Below, piece by piece: positions 48,600 through 60,964 of a DNA stretch of 64,000 nucleotides (the first letter of the stretch is position 1; each line of letters begins with the position of its first letter). The stretch spans positions 2,542,525 through 2,606,524 of the forward strand of contig NW_003101682.1 in assembly GCF_000003855.2 (NCBI RefSeq), in the 5' to 3' direction. Under the pieces are notes generated by a model, which saw nothing but the letters and a program-made list of their open reading frames with translations, was not told where the DNA came from and made no database searches. Both the position numbers and the translations under genes were made by a program. This DNA is from Blastomyces gilchristii SLH14081. Taxonomy: Eukaryota > Ascomycota > Eurotiomycetes > Onygenales > Ajellomycetaceae.

Positions 48600-51500
48600 A
48601 ATGAGAAGTCTTAAATGACATTTCTTATTCAATGTCTCTGATGTGTAACAGAGCAGTCTCTACTAGCTGTCTTATAGCTTGCAATCTCTTTCTCAGCATT
48701 TTTCAAATACTCAAGTGATTTTCATGAATTCTCTGATAATAAATAATCTTCTTATTTAACAAGGTATTGAAGCTTGCTGTAATATATTCACTTATTCAAT
48801 ATTTTCTTTATAAGATATTCAGTATCATTCTTGATCTCAATATTATTCAGCTGAGACAGCTCTGTCTCAGAACATTGTTTATAGAGTTTCAAATAGAAAA
48901 TGTGAAAAATAGAATAAATTAATTTCAATTCTGAGAATAATTTCAACTTGTATATCTGCTTATTTATTACTTTTATTACTGAGAAAGATTCTAGTCACTG
49001 CTCACTGAGCTTCTTACACAGTCTTATTATCTTGATATTCTTTGCTGAAAGTAGTACTTGATTCTCCATTAAGAAGTTCATTAAAAGATGTTTTCAATTA
49101 CAGTATTTCATCTGCTACTTCTGAATATAGTGAATACTTTTTACTGCTTTCTTATGAATTTTATTCAAAAGTTTCAATCTCACTTTTACTTCTGATACTG
49201 AGAGATACTCTATTCTCTATATCTGTTTAACATTCTAACTGTCTATTTCTGTCTTTAAAACATTGTCTGTGATGTCACTGAGTAATAAAGAATTATATTC
49301 ATAATAAGTATAGAAAGAAGATACTTTTAAGATTGCATTCTTTGCATTGTTATATGTGAATTCAGTGATTAGAAGATGTTTGAGTTAATCATTCTGATAA
49401 TATGAATAGAACACTTAAAGATACTGTTCTAATATCTGATTCTGATATTCAGTCTAGTCATCTATCTGTAGATGAAATACAGTACTGAGAAGACATCTTA
49501 TTATAAGATGATAGTAAAAGACTGATCAGTACTTGCTAATAAAGAGAGATTCTTAATCTGTTATTAATGATTTCAGAGTATCATAATTATAAATAATGAT
49601 ATCTAAAAATAAGTCAATCAATTCAGAGGCTTTAATCTTTTTATGAGTAGAAATATATTTTATTATCTTTGTGAAACAGTTGATAATGATTAAAATCAAG
49701 TTATATTCTTTAACTCTTGTTGACTTTAGCAGATTAACTATAAAATTCATTGATAGATTCTGTCATGAGGTCTTTGAAACAGGCAGTGATGCTAACTCAC
49801 TATATTACTTATACTGCAGAATCTTTATTCTTTGATAGATATTATAAATCTTAATATACTATTTAACATCTGCTCAGAGCTTGTTTTAAATATATTTACA
49901 TTTTAGAAGCTTCTCAGTCTTCTCTAATCTGAAGTATTCTGTATGAGAATTATTATAATGAATTCTTAATAACTTCTGACACACTGCTCTACTATGAGAG
50001 ACAAAGACTGAATTATTCAGCAGTAGAAGTTCACATTCTTCTAGTTATCAGTGACTTAGTTTCTTAGTGACACTGTCTCACTCAGAGTCTGTCTTTTTCA
50101 AGTTCAAACTGAATTCTTTCTTCTTCAACTTCTGAATTCAAGCTGTAGTAGAGATATCTCTCTTCTGTAATTTATTACTGAATTTCAAAAGTAGTTAAGT
50201 TAAAAGATTATAGACTATTTCATTCTTTATCAATTCAATGATAGTAAGATATAATATAAGAAACTTATAATCTTCAGTGTCAGTTCTGTGCAGAGACCTG
50301 AATTTTCTTTCATCTTTTATACTGAGTTGCACAGCTGTTCTATCAGTGCTGTTTCTGAGCTTCAAAGAATCTCAACTCTCTGCAGCCAGCTTCTTCTGCA
50401 GTAATGACAGAGGTTCTTTTATAGAATTCTTCTCTATATTAACAATATTATAATTGAGCTATCTAGACAGTATATCAGTGAGGTTAAGCTGATCTGAACA
50501 GTATTAAATATAGAAATCATACTCTGAAAGCAGCTTCACTTATCTAGCTTAATGTTCTATCAAGCTCTTTATTATCAAGAAGTAATACAGATTTATATAA
50601 TCAGTGAAAACTTACACTGAATACTTACTACTCTGAAGATAATGTTATCAGATCTTAAAGAAGTCAATAATTACTAACATTTCTTGATCATGAGTATCAT
50701 ATCTTCTCTGTGTGAGTGATAACTTCTTGAAGAAGAAGATCACTGATCTTCATTCATGATATCTTATAGACTCTGTGAAAAAGTCTTCTCTCACAGACAT
50801 TTCATTATCTGTATTCTCAGAAGTGATTATTTTCTAATTCTTTCAATGTTGAAAGGTCTTCAGTGTCAACTGTGAAAAGATTTCACAGATTTCATTCTCA
50901 GATATATCAGTCTCAAACTGACTGAGTAAGTCAGAGTTAAAGTGATTCAGTATTATAATATCTGTAAAAGTCTGTTTCAATTCTATAAATATCTGCACAG
51001 TGTCTTGAGTGAGAATAAATAATTCTATTTTTCTGTCTTTCACACTTCTCTTTAACATATCTGTAAGAAGAACAGTAATCTGTGAATATGTATAGATGAA
51101 TTATCTGTAGAAGTTTACAAATCTCTGAAATATCTGCATCTCATAATATATTCACAGTATCAGTCAGTTCTTGATAATGAAGACCTGACTTCTATTCATT
51201 GAAATGTCATTCATCTTAATAATATAATCTAAGAAATCAATCTTCTGCATGTAGAACAAGCATTTTTCAGTGTTTATATAGAGTTGATACTGTCTTAAGT
51301 AACTCAACACTTCTTAAACATGAGTATCATATTCTTTCTCTGTTTTTGAGAAGATTAGAATGTCATTCAAGTATACTATGAAGAAGACATTGACAAGGCC
51401 CTGTAGCATCTCATTTATATAGATCTGAAAGATGACTGAAGTGTTACAAAGATTAAAAGATAAAATAAGATATTCAAAATTACTATACTTGATACAAAAA

Positions 51501-52450
51501 GCTGTTTTTCAAATATCATCTTTGTTAACTCTGATTCTATGATAGATATTCTGTATATCAAGTTTTGAGAACATCTTTACTTCAGATAATCAATTGATTA
51601 TCTCATCAGTTAACAGTAATGAATAGTAATTTTTAACTATCATCTTATTAAGTCCTCTATAGTATACACATAGACATAGTCTACTGCTCTTCTTGAGTAT
51701 AAAGAGTATAGATGTCTCTGTCAGACTCTTTGATAAGCATATTTAGTTCTTTGATTATGCTTTCTCAAGATATTTGCACAGAACATTTAATTTCTTTATA
51801 GATAAGTTATAAAAAGATCTGTACAGCACTGTTGCATCATCTTCAAGATAAATCTTATATTATATCTTGATATCAGAAAACTTCACTACTTCTCTTTCTG
51901 AAAAGATATTCTTATAATCTGTAAAGAGATATTATATATATCTGTCTTTAATAATGAATACTGCTGCTAATCTTGCAGTGAGAGTGATGACTTCTTTATC
52001 TGTTCTCAAGTTTCAATTATCTGTTACACAGTATATTGACTCTATCTTTTTCTTAAGATTCTTCTGATGAAACTCTTCAGATTTCTCTATCACTGTCTCT
52101 TCATAAGTGAGATGATATCATCATATCTGAGTGACTCAGTCAATGAGAGAATTGTTTTCTCTCAATTATAGAAGATCTAGAATGACATTCTTATCTATAA
52201 TGTTAACTGTGTGAAGAAGCAGACTGTTTTTCTTGAAGATTTCTTCTAAGTCTGTGATCACACACTTTGCTTGAATTATGTTAAAACAGTGACATTTCAT
52301 TTTATCAGTAAATTTCATATAATCTGACAGATCTATCTTCTTCTAACTCTTCATCAAAGAAAAGAAATAGAATATGAAGTTAGTATCTATCTCAGAGTTA
52401 AGTAGACATCTCACTGATATCTTCTTATTCAGAGTATTCATTGTGATTAT
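48600..52450 (-). pseudogene. pol of element B
   Basis: Minus-strand pol. From 5' to 3': protease-like region about 52,440-52,150; RT about 51,740-51,200 with VYYRGLNKMIVKNYYSLL and a catalytic box YLND at 51,373-51,362; RNase H about 51,058-50,700 (FIELKQTFTDIIILNHF, with ETDISENEI); integrase zinc domain near 50,050-49,850; integrase core 49,750-49,553 (NFIVNLLKSTRVKEYNLIL, LITD); chromodomain about 48,850-48,690 (KLQYLVK.EDYLLSENS). First core Asp replaced by Asn. Multiple stops. A chromovirus, but distinct from family A. Confidence 0.82.
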
Positions 52451-53500
52451 AACATGAACTCAGAGATATAAGAATTATTAATTCTTTATTTCTTTCTCTT
52501 CTTTATCTTCTATGAATACATTTGTCAGAAGAGAAGTTAACTTTAAGAAGATATCTTCTCTATTTCTTCTCTTCTTCAGCTTCTTATAATTACTAGTATA
52601 GTGATCATCAGCTTCACAGTTAAAATAGAGATCTTTATTAAATCTTTTTTAATATTTCTTTACAGTGAGTGAAGAATCAGAATAGTTGAAATTCTTCTTT
52701 ACTTTCTTCACACTGAAGCTGTCACAGCACTTTTTAGATTCTGTTATTAATTACTTAGAAGAGATTTTATTAGTCTTTTTCTCAGAGAATTGATTATTTA
52801 AATAGATCTGAGAAGTCAGATTGACAAGCTCAGTGTAATTAATTAATGAACTCTGATACTGTGATATTATTATCTATATCTTGTGAGTCAGCTTCATGAG
52901 ATAAAGCTGTATCTTCAATTAATTCAAATCATCAGTTAATTCCTCTCAATATTCTTCAAATCTTACATTAAAATTGAAAGAATTCTCATTATCTTATTAA
53001 TATAATGAGTTAAATCACTGCACTATTATAAAGCTGTAATTACAGTGATCTTTGATTTGATTCAGTAGAAAGTCTTTGAATTCTTCTCAAGTTATAACAG
53101 TATTAGTATACTTAAGCTCTCTCTTCTTAATAACTCAAATAGTTGCAGAGATGTCTTTAAGAAGATTAACAGTGTATATTACTTATATCTCATGAGTATT
53201 ATACTGGCTCAGATTAAGGTGGAATTTCTGTTTAAGAATATAGATAAAGCTGTGAAATTCAGACAATGTATTTCTCTTATATCTTGAAAAATCTCTGATC
53301 TTAATCTCTCTATCTTCATAATAGATGTAGATGTGTAGAGACTGCAGTAGTAACAGAGTGATTGAAGAGTCTATGTCAAAATATACTGTGAGTTCAGAAA
53401 TCTCAGATTTCTGTCAGAGTAGAGATGTATACACTCTGAGAAATAATGTAGAGTTTTTCTCAGAGAGTGAGATCAGATCAGTCTCAGTGTGAGTATATAA
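52450..53500 (-). pseudogene. gag of element B
   Basis: Minus-strand capsid region read through stops: FSRYKRNTLSEFHSFIYILK, LNQIKDHCNYSF, and a decayed nucleocapsid knuckle near 52,620-52,570 (LYFNCEADDHYTSNY, consistent with CX2CX4HX4C that has lost Cys residues). Acidic and Lys-rich linkers follow. Order and position before protease support the call; boundaries are approximate. Confidence 0.65.
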
Positions 53501-53989
53501 GATTATATCAGTCTATTAGAGCTCAACTAATTTAAACTTATAATCAGATTAAGTGATTTAAATTGTAATATAATGAAACTGAAGTAGTAACTAGTCAGTG
53601 ATATTTAGACTGGCCGGCGGGACCATGAATTTCACATTTGATCCCATTTGGTCTGGTTCCATACATTTCTTGGCGTGAGTCCCACCAGGACCAAGCCTCA
53701 AAAAAATCTGAAAATGGACCATTTCTGAGAGAAATGGCGTGAAAAATGACCAGATTTAATTCAAGAACAGTGAAATGGGAGTAATTTCTCAGAATAAACT
53801 GTGAAAGATGATCATTCTTTCAAAATCAGAATGAGACTGAGACTGAAGATCAAAATCAGTCTCATTCAGTTCATCCAGTGATTGCTTATATAATCAGAAT
53901 TTGATAATGATTATTGATAACACTCATGAAACAACTAAATACATTCTTGTGCAAGTTTATTCTTCACTTTCTCATGAAAACTACACTTC

Positions 53990-56340
53990 TCTGATATACT
54001 GTGATCAGAGGTATTAAACTGTCTGATAATTTCATGTTTTATAATCATGAGTTTCTTGATTGTTTCTCCTTGTAATTGTCCCTGATGATAGTGACAAATA
54101 TCTCAACTTGAGTTGAACTTTCACTCCATTCTCACCCCTGCTAATGGAATTGTCAGAATATCACACATCATCAGTGCAACAGTTGAATATATACTCTCAA
54201 CAATTTTTCATAACTCTAGAATTGATTTGGCATGTAAATTTGTCAGATCATCTTGAAGATAACAGTCAAATTCAGTTTTACAAGCATGTAGTTTTGCCTG
54301 ATTTTCAGTTGCAATCAATGTATGTAAGTTCTGTTTCAAAGTTAGTATTATAGTTCTATGAGATATGAAGTGTTATCAAAGATCATTACTTACTAGGGAA
54401 TTGTATTTCACTGTCTTCACATCTTAAACATCTGCTCATTTGAATCTCTGATAGTTGACATTGTAGTAGTCTCAGACTAATTTGACATATGAGTCTCATT
54501 CCTCCTCTGTTCAATCTTGAGAAGTATAGATGTTAACTTGACAGAAGGGATCTAGTAGAGCTGCTACAGTATAGTACTCTGCAAAAGATTGTTCAGTTTT
54601 GCTGTAGTAATATGCCAGTTTATCCCTTGCAGCAATAATAGCCTGCGCTATAGCATCATCCCAGACTGAATTTCTTTTTGAGTGATTCAACTGCTTCTCA
54701 AGATGAGCAAATAAACTGTTATACACTCACCAGACTGACTGCAGCATTGGTGTATGAGTGATTGAGACTGTCTTTGTTATCTTATAAAACTGAAACAGTA
54801 AATCAATCACATATTTCAACTGAGTTCACTTCATATCAGAAAGTTTCAATATCTGAATCTTTTCTCAATCAGAGTGTTGCACCCAATGATCAATCACCTG
54901 ACACAATCAAAGAGCCTGAACAGCCATCTCATATGTTGAACTCCACCATGTTCTAACATCCTGTATCATATTCAGTGATGTGACTGATTTGTTTGTTTAT
55001 TGAATATCATGAAATCATTGTTATTATTTAGAAGAGGTACAAATCACATTAGCAATGTTTCAAATCTATGATATTTAAATTATTAGTCAATCTATTCAAA
55101 ATTAACAGTAGCATTATCAAAAAGCATTATCAAAAAGCAATATTAAAAAGTGTTATCAAAAAACATTATCTTTTGTAAAGTGAATGCAAAAGTTACTTGA
55201 GTAATCACTTCCATCTCATTCTCATCCCAAGAACCAGCCATCTCATTATTCTTTACCTCAATGTTAAGATTCTTTATCAGTGTTTGCACCACAAGTTGAA
55301 CCACATGAGCAATGCAGGGGATATGACCTTGTTTATCATTCCAGGAATGCAAAGCTAATTTTTGCTTCAAGCTCTTCATCATAGTATAGTTATTCGCAGC
55401 ATTGTCAGTTGTAATTACAAGAAGACTGAGACTAATATCTCAATAGTCATTTTTAATCACAGTCATTAATACCTCTGTCATATAATCCTCAGTATGACTA
55501 CTGATCAATGATTCAAATTCAATTAATGTCTCTCAATAAGTTCAGTTCTCATCAATGTAATAACATGTAACTCTCATAAATGCAAGATTGTTTGTACTAG
55601 TTCATGCATTCACAGTGAGAGACACTCTTCAATGATTCTTCAACTCTGATTCTAGATGTTGCATATTGACTTTGTAGTGTGTCTCAAGATTGGACTGAAG
55701 ACAGAATCAATGTAGAATATGAAGATTTGAATTAAGCATTTGAAGAAGTGTTCAGAATTCGGGGTTTTCAATTGATCAAAGAGAAAGATTCAGAGATATA
55801 CACATGCAAAGTAATTGTTCACAGAAGTTATCAGATGAGAGTTATGAAATCAGAGTACTGATACATGATCATTTTCACATGATTTTCTTCAAATTAGAAA
55901 GTTAGTATTATCAAAAATCATTATCTGATAGAGTAACTTACCAGCTCAGTAGTAATTTTCTGATTATTTTTCTTTTGTTGTCTGCATTCTGATGACTTCA
56001 GATGTCAGGAAATTCCTTCAGAGCTATGATCAGTTCATGATGAATGTTTCTGAATGAAGTTGCAGTGATTGTAGCAGAGAGATGACTCTTCAGTAATCTG
56101 TAATACAATCTGTTGATAATTATTCCATAGTTCATCTCAATGTTTGTGTTGAGTTTTTCATAAATTTCATGACCTGAAATCAGATGTGAAGAATGAAGTG
56201 ATCATTCATCATGATTGAAAGAGAGCATTCTATGTTGAATTGTAAACAACATAGACTTTGTAATTCACAGTGATTTCTTGAAGAGTTTGTGAATCTTCAG
56301 TAGAAGTAAAAGAAGTGAAAGAAGTAAATTCAGAAGACAT
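53990..56340 (-). pseudogene. hAT transposase
   Basis: Start ATG at 56,340 (MSSEFTSFTSFTSTEDSQT). A BED-type Cys2/His-Cys finger is suggested near 56,090-55,990 (CYNHCNFIQKHSS, then HLKSSEC). Candidate introns lie at 55,887-55,941 and 54,331-54,393, each with a GTAAGT donor, a CTAAC branch site and an AG acceptor. Segment 55,382-55,143 carries GHIPCIAHVVQLVVQTLI, and 54,726-54,511 carries AYYYSKTE, AALLDPF, both typical of hAT transposases. The C-terminal dimerisation region is at about 54,330-54,000 (CDILTIPLAGVRME, DICHYHQGQLQGETIKKL). Several TGA stops make it inactive. It cuts and pastes the element in living relatives. Confidence 0.85.
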
Positions 56341-56810
56341 GATAATAATTTGAGAAAGATGATAATTTATTTTCAATAACTGATCACTGATGTGTGTAAG
56401 AAGAATTAATATAAGAGAAAATAATCTTGTTTCTTAACTTAGTTATAATTTTAGTACTAACTCAGATTGAATATCATTGATGTATAAAAGTAAATAAACA
56501 ATCTTGATTAATCTCTATCATATTTCTTGAAATATATTAATATTGTAAAAGAGAGTATTATCAAATTACATTATCAGATGATATCATTAAAAATATATTA
56601 ATATTGTGAATATCAATGTTGAAAAAATGTTGATACTTATACATTATAGTGATTTGTGAATCATGATAGTTAAATATATATATATATATATATCATTCCT
56701 GACTTGATTACAACTTGTACAATAATTTTTGAAAACTCAAAATCAATTTTAATTATTAATAATTAAAAACTTAAACTTACAACTAACTAATATAAAAAGA
56801 AAAAAATCTA

Positions 56811-57660
56811 CTTCTTCTCTTTCTCATTCTTCTTATCATTCTTCACAATTCACTTCTCATTCTTCTTCTTCTTCTCCTTCTTCTCATCTGAGGTGATAAC
56901 CACCTCAAAATCTCCCTTCACTGCCTTCTCAGAGAAGGGTTCCTGCTGCTCCTCCCCAGCCAGGTCAACCTGCACCTCAAAATCCCACATTTTCTGGTCT
57001 GCTGCCTCGGGTTCCACCTCAGCAGCAAGCAGATTGACATGTTCAGAGAGCAGAACTGTCTTCTCAATGTCCTGAATCATGAAGTGCATTCAAGACCTGA
57101 ATAAGACCTCAATTCCCTCCTTCTCTGCCAGCTTCTGCTAATCAATTAGAGAACAGAAGCATTATTAAAAATCATTATCTCTCAATAAGTAAAAAACTTA
57201 TCAGTTTTGACTTCTTTGTCTCTCACTTCAACACCCTCTTAATCTTCTTCTGTCATCACTTATTTATAGTAATACTCTTCTTCTCTCTCTCTCTCTCTAT
57301 CTTGAACTCAAATCATTCTCAGAACTTCTTCTAGTCTCATCACTGCTGTATGAGACTCTTCACTGTCTTCTTCTTCAATCTCTCACAGACAGCGTCATCT
57401 GCATTATTTCTATACTTAGTTCAGTCTAAATCTATCAGAAGCATTACTTAAAATCATTATCATTCTACTCTCTTACAAAGTCTCTTCAAGGCATTATAAC
57501 ATGTCTTGCAATCTGTCTCTTCTCACTTGAACACCTTCTTCTTCTCTTTCTTCAATCTGTGACAGTGCTCACGCGCCTTGATGATTCACAGAACTGCAGA
57601 ATATTTGAAGAAGAATGACATAATTGATTTCAGTGAGTATTGAAGAGAAGTGAAGGCAGA
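56811..57660 (-). pseudogene. Second coding relic in hAT, function unknown
   Basis: Minus-strand exon-like pieces upstream of the transposase. At about 57,620-57,470: FKYSAVL.IIKAREHCHRLKK, then DCKTCYNALKRLCKRVE, ending at a GTAAGA donor (57,479). After an intron of about 65 bp come short open stretches, and from about 57,137 a longer exon, EKEGIEVLFRS, then MHFMIQDIEKTVLLSEHVNL, an acidic part, and a Lys-rich end at 56,850. Basic and acidic composition suggests a nuclear or nucleic-acid-associated protein. I do not recognise a family. It could be an element-encoded accessory gene or a captured host gene. Its last exon keeps a more normal base use than the transposase. Confidence 0.45.
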
Positions 57661-57691
57661 AGAGGCAGCCAGGAATAATATAATGATAGTA

Positions 57692-57787
57692 ATAATGATG
57701 ATGATGATGATGATAATGATGATGATAATGATGATGATGATAGTGATGATGTTAATAATAATGATGATAATGATGATGATGATGATG
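57692..57787. repeat. (GAT)n microsatellite
   Basis: Nearly 100 bp of interrupted GAT/AAT triplets inside the hAT element. Confidence 0.9.
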
Positions 57788-58238
57788 AAAGGAAGAGTGC
57801 ATTGAAATATATTACTAACTTATCAAATATAAAGAGATAAAGAAAATATTAACAGCTTTCAGAGATATATGAAAACAGCTACAGTGTTGCATAGCAACAT
57901 CATCTTCATTCAATACATGCAGTGTTGATATTCTTTGTATACAGTTATCATATAATCTATATCAGAGATACATGCAGAAAACAGATCTTTATTGCTAGAG
58001 AGAATGATTGCAGCAATTCTCTGTTTTCATATTATAAAGATAAGTTATTCTCATTTCTTTCTTCTCTCTTTTCTCTTCTTCTTCAACCCATCACTAAGTT
58101 CAAGCCAGTATGAAAACTATTAAAACACTCTTAGAAACCCTCAAATTGAAGAGTATAGACTAATCAAATTTTAAATACAGAAGAATCAAATTATATTCAA
58201 CATTACTAATTATTCATCCCTTCTCAATAAAACCACAG

Positions 58239-58760
58239 TTGCATCTTTCCCCCCCCTCTCAAACAAAACATGGCCCGCGAAAAGCAAGTACCACACCAGA
58301 CCATAATAATCAACACAGCCCCAGCATGCAGGGCTGCATACACACAGTGCATGCTGAACTGAGAGACTGCATGAGTTGCAAATCAGCACCAGCATCTCAG
58401 AAAGAGCCATGCAGTGTGAGAAAGCTGCAACTCTCAGTCACATGTGCAGAGAGTGAATCATCACAGTAAGTGCATGTGCATTGCATGAAAGTAACACTTT
58501 TTGATAACACTCAGTCTCTGATATCATGAAAATAGAGTCTCTTCATGAGATTCATTTTTATCAGAAGTCAGAGAATCTTATATTTCTCAAGACCATCTTC
58601 ACTCACCTTGTCTGTGAAATCAATGAGAGAAATCATCAATTTCAGCATTCTGTTCTTGATATTATTCAAGTGACAGCAGAGTCCACCCTGGCCACACTTT
58701 TTAAGTGTATATTTTCTAAATATTCACATTTATACAGATATATACTGATTATTTATTAGA
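58239..58760 (+). other. GC-normal patch with possible small spliced gene
   Basis: Segment 58,239-58,469 is open on the plus strand (begins MHLSPPSQTKHGPRKASTTP, includes CMSCKSAP), and a second open stretch lies at 58,526-58,759 (KIESLHEIHFYQKSENL). Between them, 58,466-58,514 has a GTAAGTG donor and a CAG acceptor and contains the repeated hAT motif (AACACTTTTTGATAACACT). The predicted splice puts the second exon out of frame with its own ATG, so I cannot confirm a gene. The opposite strand of the first part is also open for 66 codons. Confidence 0.3.
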
Positions 58761-58887
58761 TGATGTTAAGACAATAGCTCATCACAGCTGTGTTACCCTC
58801 ACTGTGAGAGATACACAATTGATAATAAACATTGTAAAGACTCTGAGAAGTGAGTATTTTAAAGATGCTGCAGCTCTGCAATCTTGA

Positions 58888-58998
58888 TTTTTTTTTTTTT
58901 TTATTTTTTATTTTTTTCTTTTTCTTTTCTTTTTTTTTTTTTCTTGTTTTTGTTTTATTTTTTGTTTTTTGTTTTTTTTTTGTATTTTATATTTTTTT
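58888..58998. repeat. T-rich low-complexity tract
   Basis: About 110 bp of almost pure T with scattered A, C and G, near the right end of the hAT element. Confidence 0.9.
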
Positions 58999-60964
58999 CA
59001 TAATTAAAATTATATGAATTATGATCTGTGTTCAGAAAAGTAATGATATTTAGTAACACTCTCTGTTGAATTTTCAACAAATGAGCACTATGTTATGATA
59101 TTATGTAAGTGAGAAGTGATTTCATAATCTCATTTAATGTCATTCTCAATAATGAGATCAGAATGAAAATGTGACTAAGAATTCAAACATATTCTTTATC
59201 CAGGACTAGATTTTTATTTAAAAAGTGAATCTGAAATCTTTAATATTTGAAATAACATGATTTGGAATCAATGTGATAAACACAAACCATGACCAGAAGT
59301 AATGCTTTTAGGCAACATGACAACTGTAAAGTTTGATCCTGGTCTCAGACACGGTCACACGGTCAGTCTAGTGATATTATATAGAGATAGTTATTGAGAA
59401 GCTATATAAGTGAGCTTGACTATCTTGCTTAAATAGCAAGCTTATAGGCTACAGAGTTATTACAAGAATATCACAGATATAATACTTAGTATATTAAGAA
59501 GATTGTATAAGAAATGCAGTAACTTTTATACATATTTCAGTAGAAGAAAAATAAATCACTGACTTCTTTAATGAGAAGTCAGCATTTAGCTATTCTATAT
59601 AGATAATGAGCTGATACTCTTCTCTCATTTCATGAGTGAGAATAACTGAAGTGATATCTCAGCAGCATCTCACTATTAAGAAAGAGTAATTTACTGATCT
59701 TATATAGAAGTGAGATTCTCTTATCTATCAATCAGATCTTTCTATGATATATCTGAATGATATCATAGAGTGATTGAAAACCAGTTTGAATGACCTGCAA
59801 AATAAATGAAATCATTCACATGAAAGTAATGAGCCGTGTGAAACTGCAGCAGGGCCTTGACGCGGCCAGAGACGTGACAGTCAAGCTGCTTTAAAAAGAC
59901 TTAGAAATAGTTAGATTTATAATGATCAAATGAATCTTGAACTGATCTTAAACTCTGTTTTGAAAATTTAAAAGAGAAGAATATCAAAGCTGATAATTCA
60001 TCTACACTGAGTTCTAGCTTATATAAATATTCATGATAATGAATTGGCTGATTCAGCTGCAAAAAAGAGTTCAGAATTAAGCAGATTTATTTAAAGAATT
60101 ATATTCTGATCTTTTATAAAGAGAAAAATAAAAGAATCTTATTTAGATATGTAAAATGAAAGCTGGCAGAAATAAAAGAAGAGTATACATTATTCAAGAT
60201 TTGAAATAAAACTCAAGTGAAAATCTTGTTTAATTAAATGTAAAAAGAAAATATTCTCATCTATAATACAGCTAAAACTAGAATATGACTATTTTAAATC
60301 TTATATACAAAGATTTAATGATAGATTTAATTCAATAGAATGCTCATTCTGCAATGCAAATGAGAATTCTGAGTATATTATAATACACTGTGCATTATAT
60401 AATAGTCTCAGAGTCAGATTGAAAGAGAAGTATAATCTAAATTAATTAAATATAAGATTCTTATTCTCAACTGAGACAGAAATTAAATACTTAATAGACT
60501 TTCTATCAGAAACTCAAGCAGCTATAAGAAAATAGCTGAATTCAGAAATATCTGAATATGAAGAGAAGAAAATCAATCAGATATAGTCTGTTAAAACAGT
60601 TATATACTATCTTTTAATAATTTATTTTATTACAGTCTCTCTTTACTTTATCTTTTTCTTTCAATTCTTTTCTATCTATCTATTTAATATGTCTATCTTT
60701 AAGACTGTGTTCTCTTTTCTTTTGTCATGATATTATCAAATGATTGCAAAGTATCAGAAGATGTTAAAATACTGTAATTTGTAAACAGTTTTTATATTCT
60801 GAGCTGGAATTTTCTGATTTTACATATCTGAAATTAATGAATGTATAATAGTTATTTTTATAGATATAGGAAAAACTCTGAGAACTTTTAATTCTTAGAT
60901 AGATGTTATAGTCTCTGACTGTATATATCTATAATTAAAGAATAATAATAATAATAATAATAAT

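Larger units (their letters stand above)
53606..59370 (-). mobile_element. hAT transposon, 5.8 kb
   Basis: DNA transposon with TIR-like ends TAGACTGGCCG (left) and CGGTCAGTCTA (right), and a perfect 8-bp duplication GTGATATT at 53,598-53,605 and 59,371-59,378, the hallmark of hAT. A minus-strand transposase relic (about 53,990-56,340) has a BED-like zinc finger and the C-terminal hAT dimerisation region. A second minus-strand coding relic lies at 56,811-57,660. The rest holds a GAT microsatellite, a T-rich tract and a GC-normal patch. A motif close to GATAATGATTTTTGATAATACT recurs across the element, often within candidate introns. Confidence 0.92.
40750..59879 (-). mobile_element. Ty3/gypsy chromovirus B with nested LINE B and hAT
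   Basis: LTR retrotransposon of a second family, minus strand, with exact TSD GTCAA (40,745-40,749 and 59,880-59,884) inside LINE A. LTRs are 543 bp; the right one is split by a hAT transposon (42 + 501 bp, also summing to 543). Gag is near 53,500-52,450, followed by protease, RT, RNase H, integrase and a chromodomain ending near 48,600. LINE B (42,521-48,408) lies between pol and the left LTR. The RT box reads YLND and the integrase core begins NFIVNL instead of DFIVNL, so it is inactive. Confidence 0.9.
53564..59879 (-). repeat. Right (5') LTR of element B, split by hAT
   Basis: Two parts, 53,564-53,605 and 59,379-59,879, together 543 bp, equal to the left LTR. The hAT insertion and its second 8-bp target copy (59,371-59,378) lie between. 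The right end is CpG-rich (GACGCGGCCAGAGACGTGACA), the middle is not. Confidence 0.9.
37495..60586 (+). pseudogene. LINE A ORF2 (endonuclease-RT-RNase H), interrupted by element B
   Basis: Starts at ATG 37,495 and runs to 40,749, then resumes at 59,885 and ends at TAG 60,584-60,586. Endonuclease region about 37,560-38,230 (IIEDFNAHHFW, then a SIIDLIF segment). RT about 38,860-39,830: the palm has VFIDIKAAFDHVSKS (39,325-39,370), and the catalytic box near 39,597-39,610 reads YADS where LINE B has YVDD, so the second Asp is gone. RNase H about 40,500-40,750 continuing at 59,885. C-terminal Cys-His motif near 60,345-60,395. The gap 40,193-40,328 falls between RT and RNase H. Confidence 0.82.
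30111..60964 (+). mobile_element. LINE A (Tad1-like), split by two large LTR elements
   Basis: Non-LTR retrotransposon in three pieces: 30,111-31,493, 37,253-40,749 and 59,885-60,964. Joined in order they align along their whole length with LINE B. ORF1 with zinc knuckles is followed by ORF2 with endonuclease, RT, RNase H and a terminal Cys-His motif, then a 3' UTR and an (AAT)n tail (60,938-60,964). Interrupting elements are gypsy A4 (TSD TCAGT) and LTR element B (TSD GTCAA), each with an exact target duplication inside LINE coding sequence. The 136-bp assembly gap lies in ORF2. The outer LINE TSD was not found. Confidence 0.9.

Noticed and set aside
56893..57075. 60-codon plus-strand ORF
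   Set aside because: Antisense shadow of the minus-strand hAT passenger exon, which has the more plausible protein composition.
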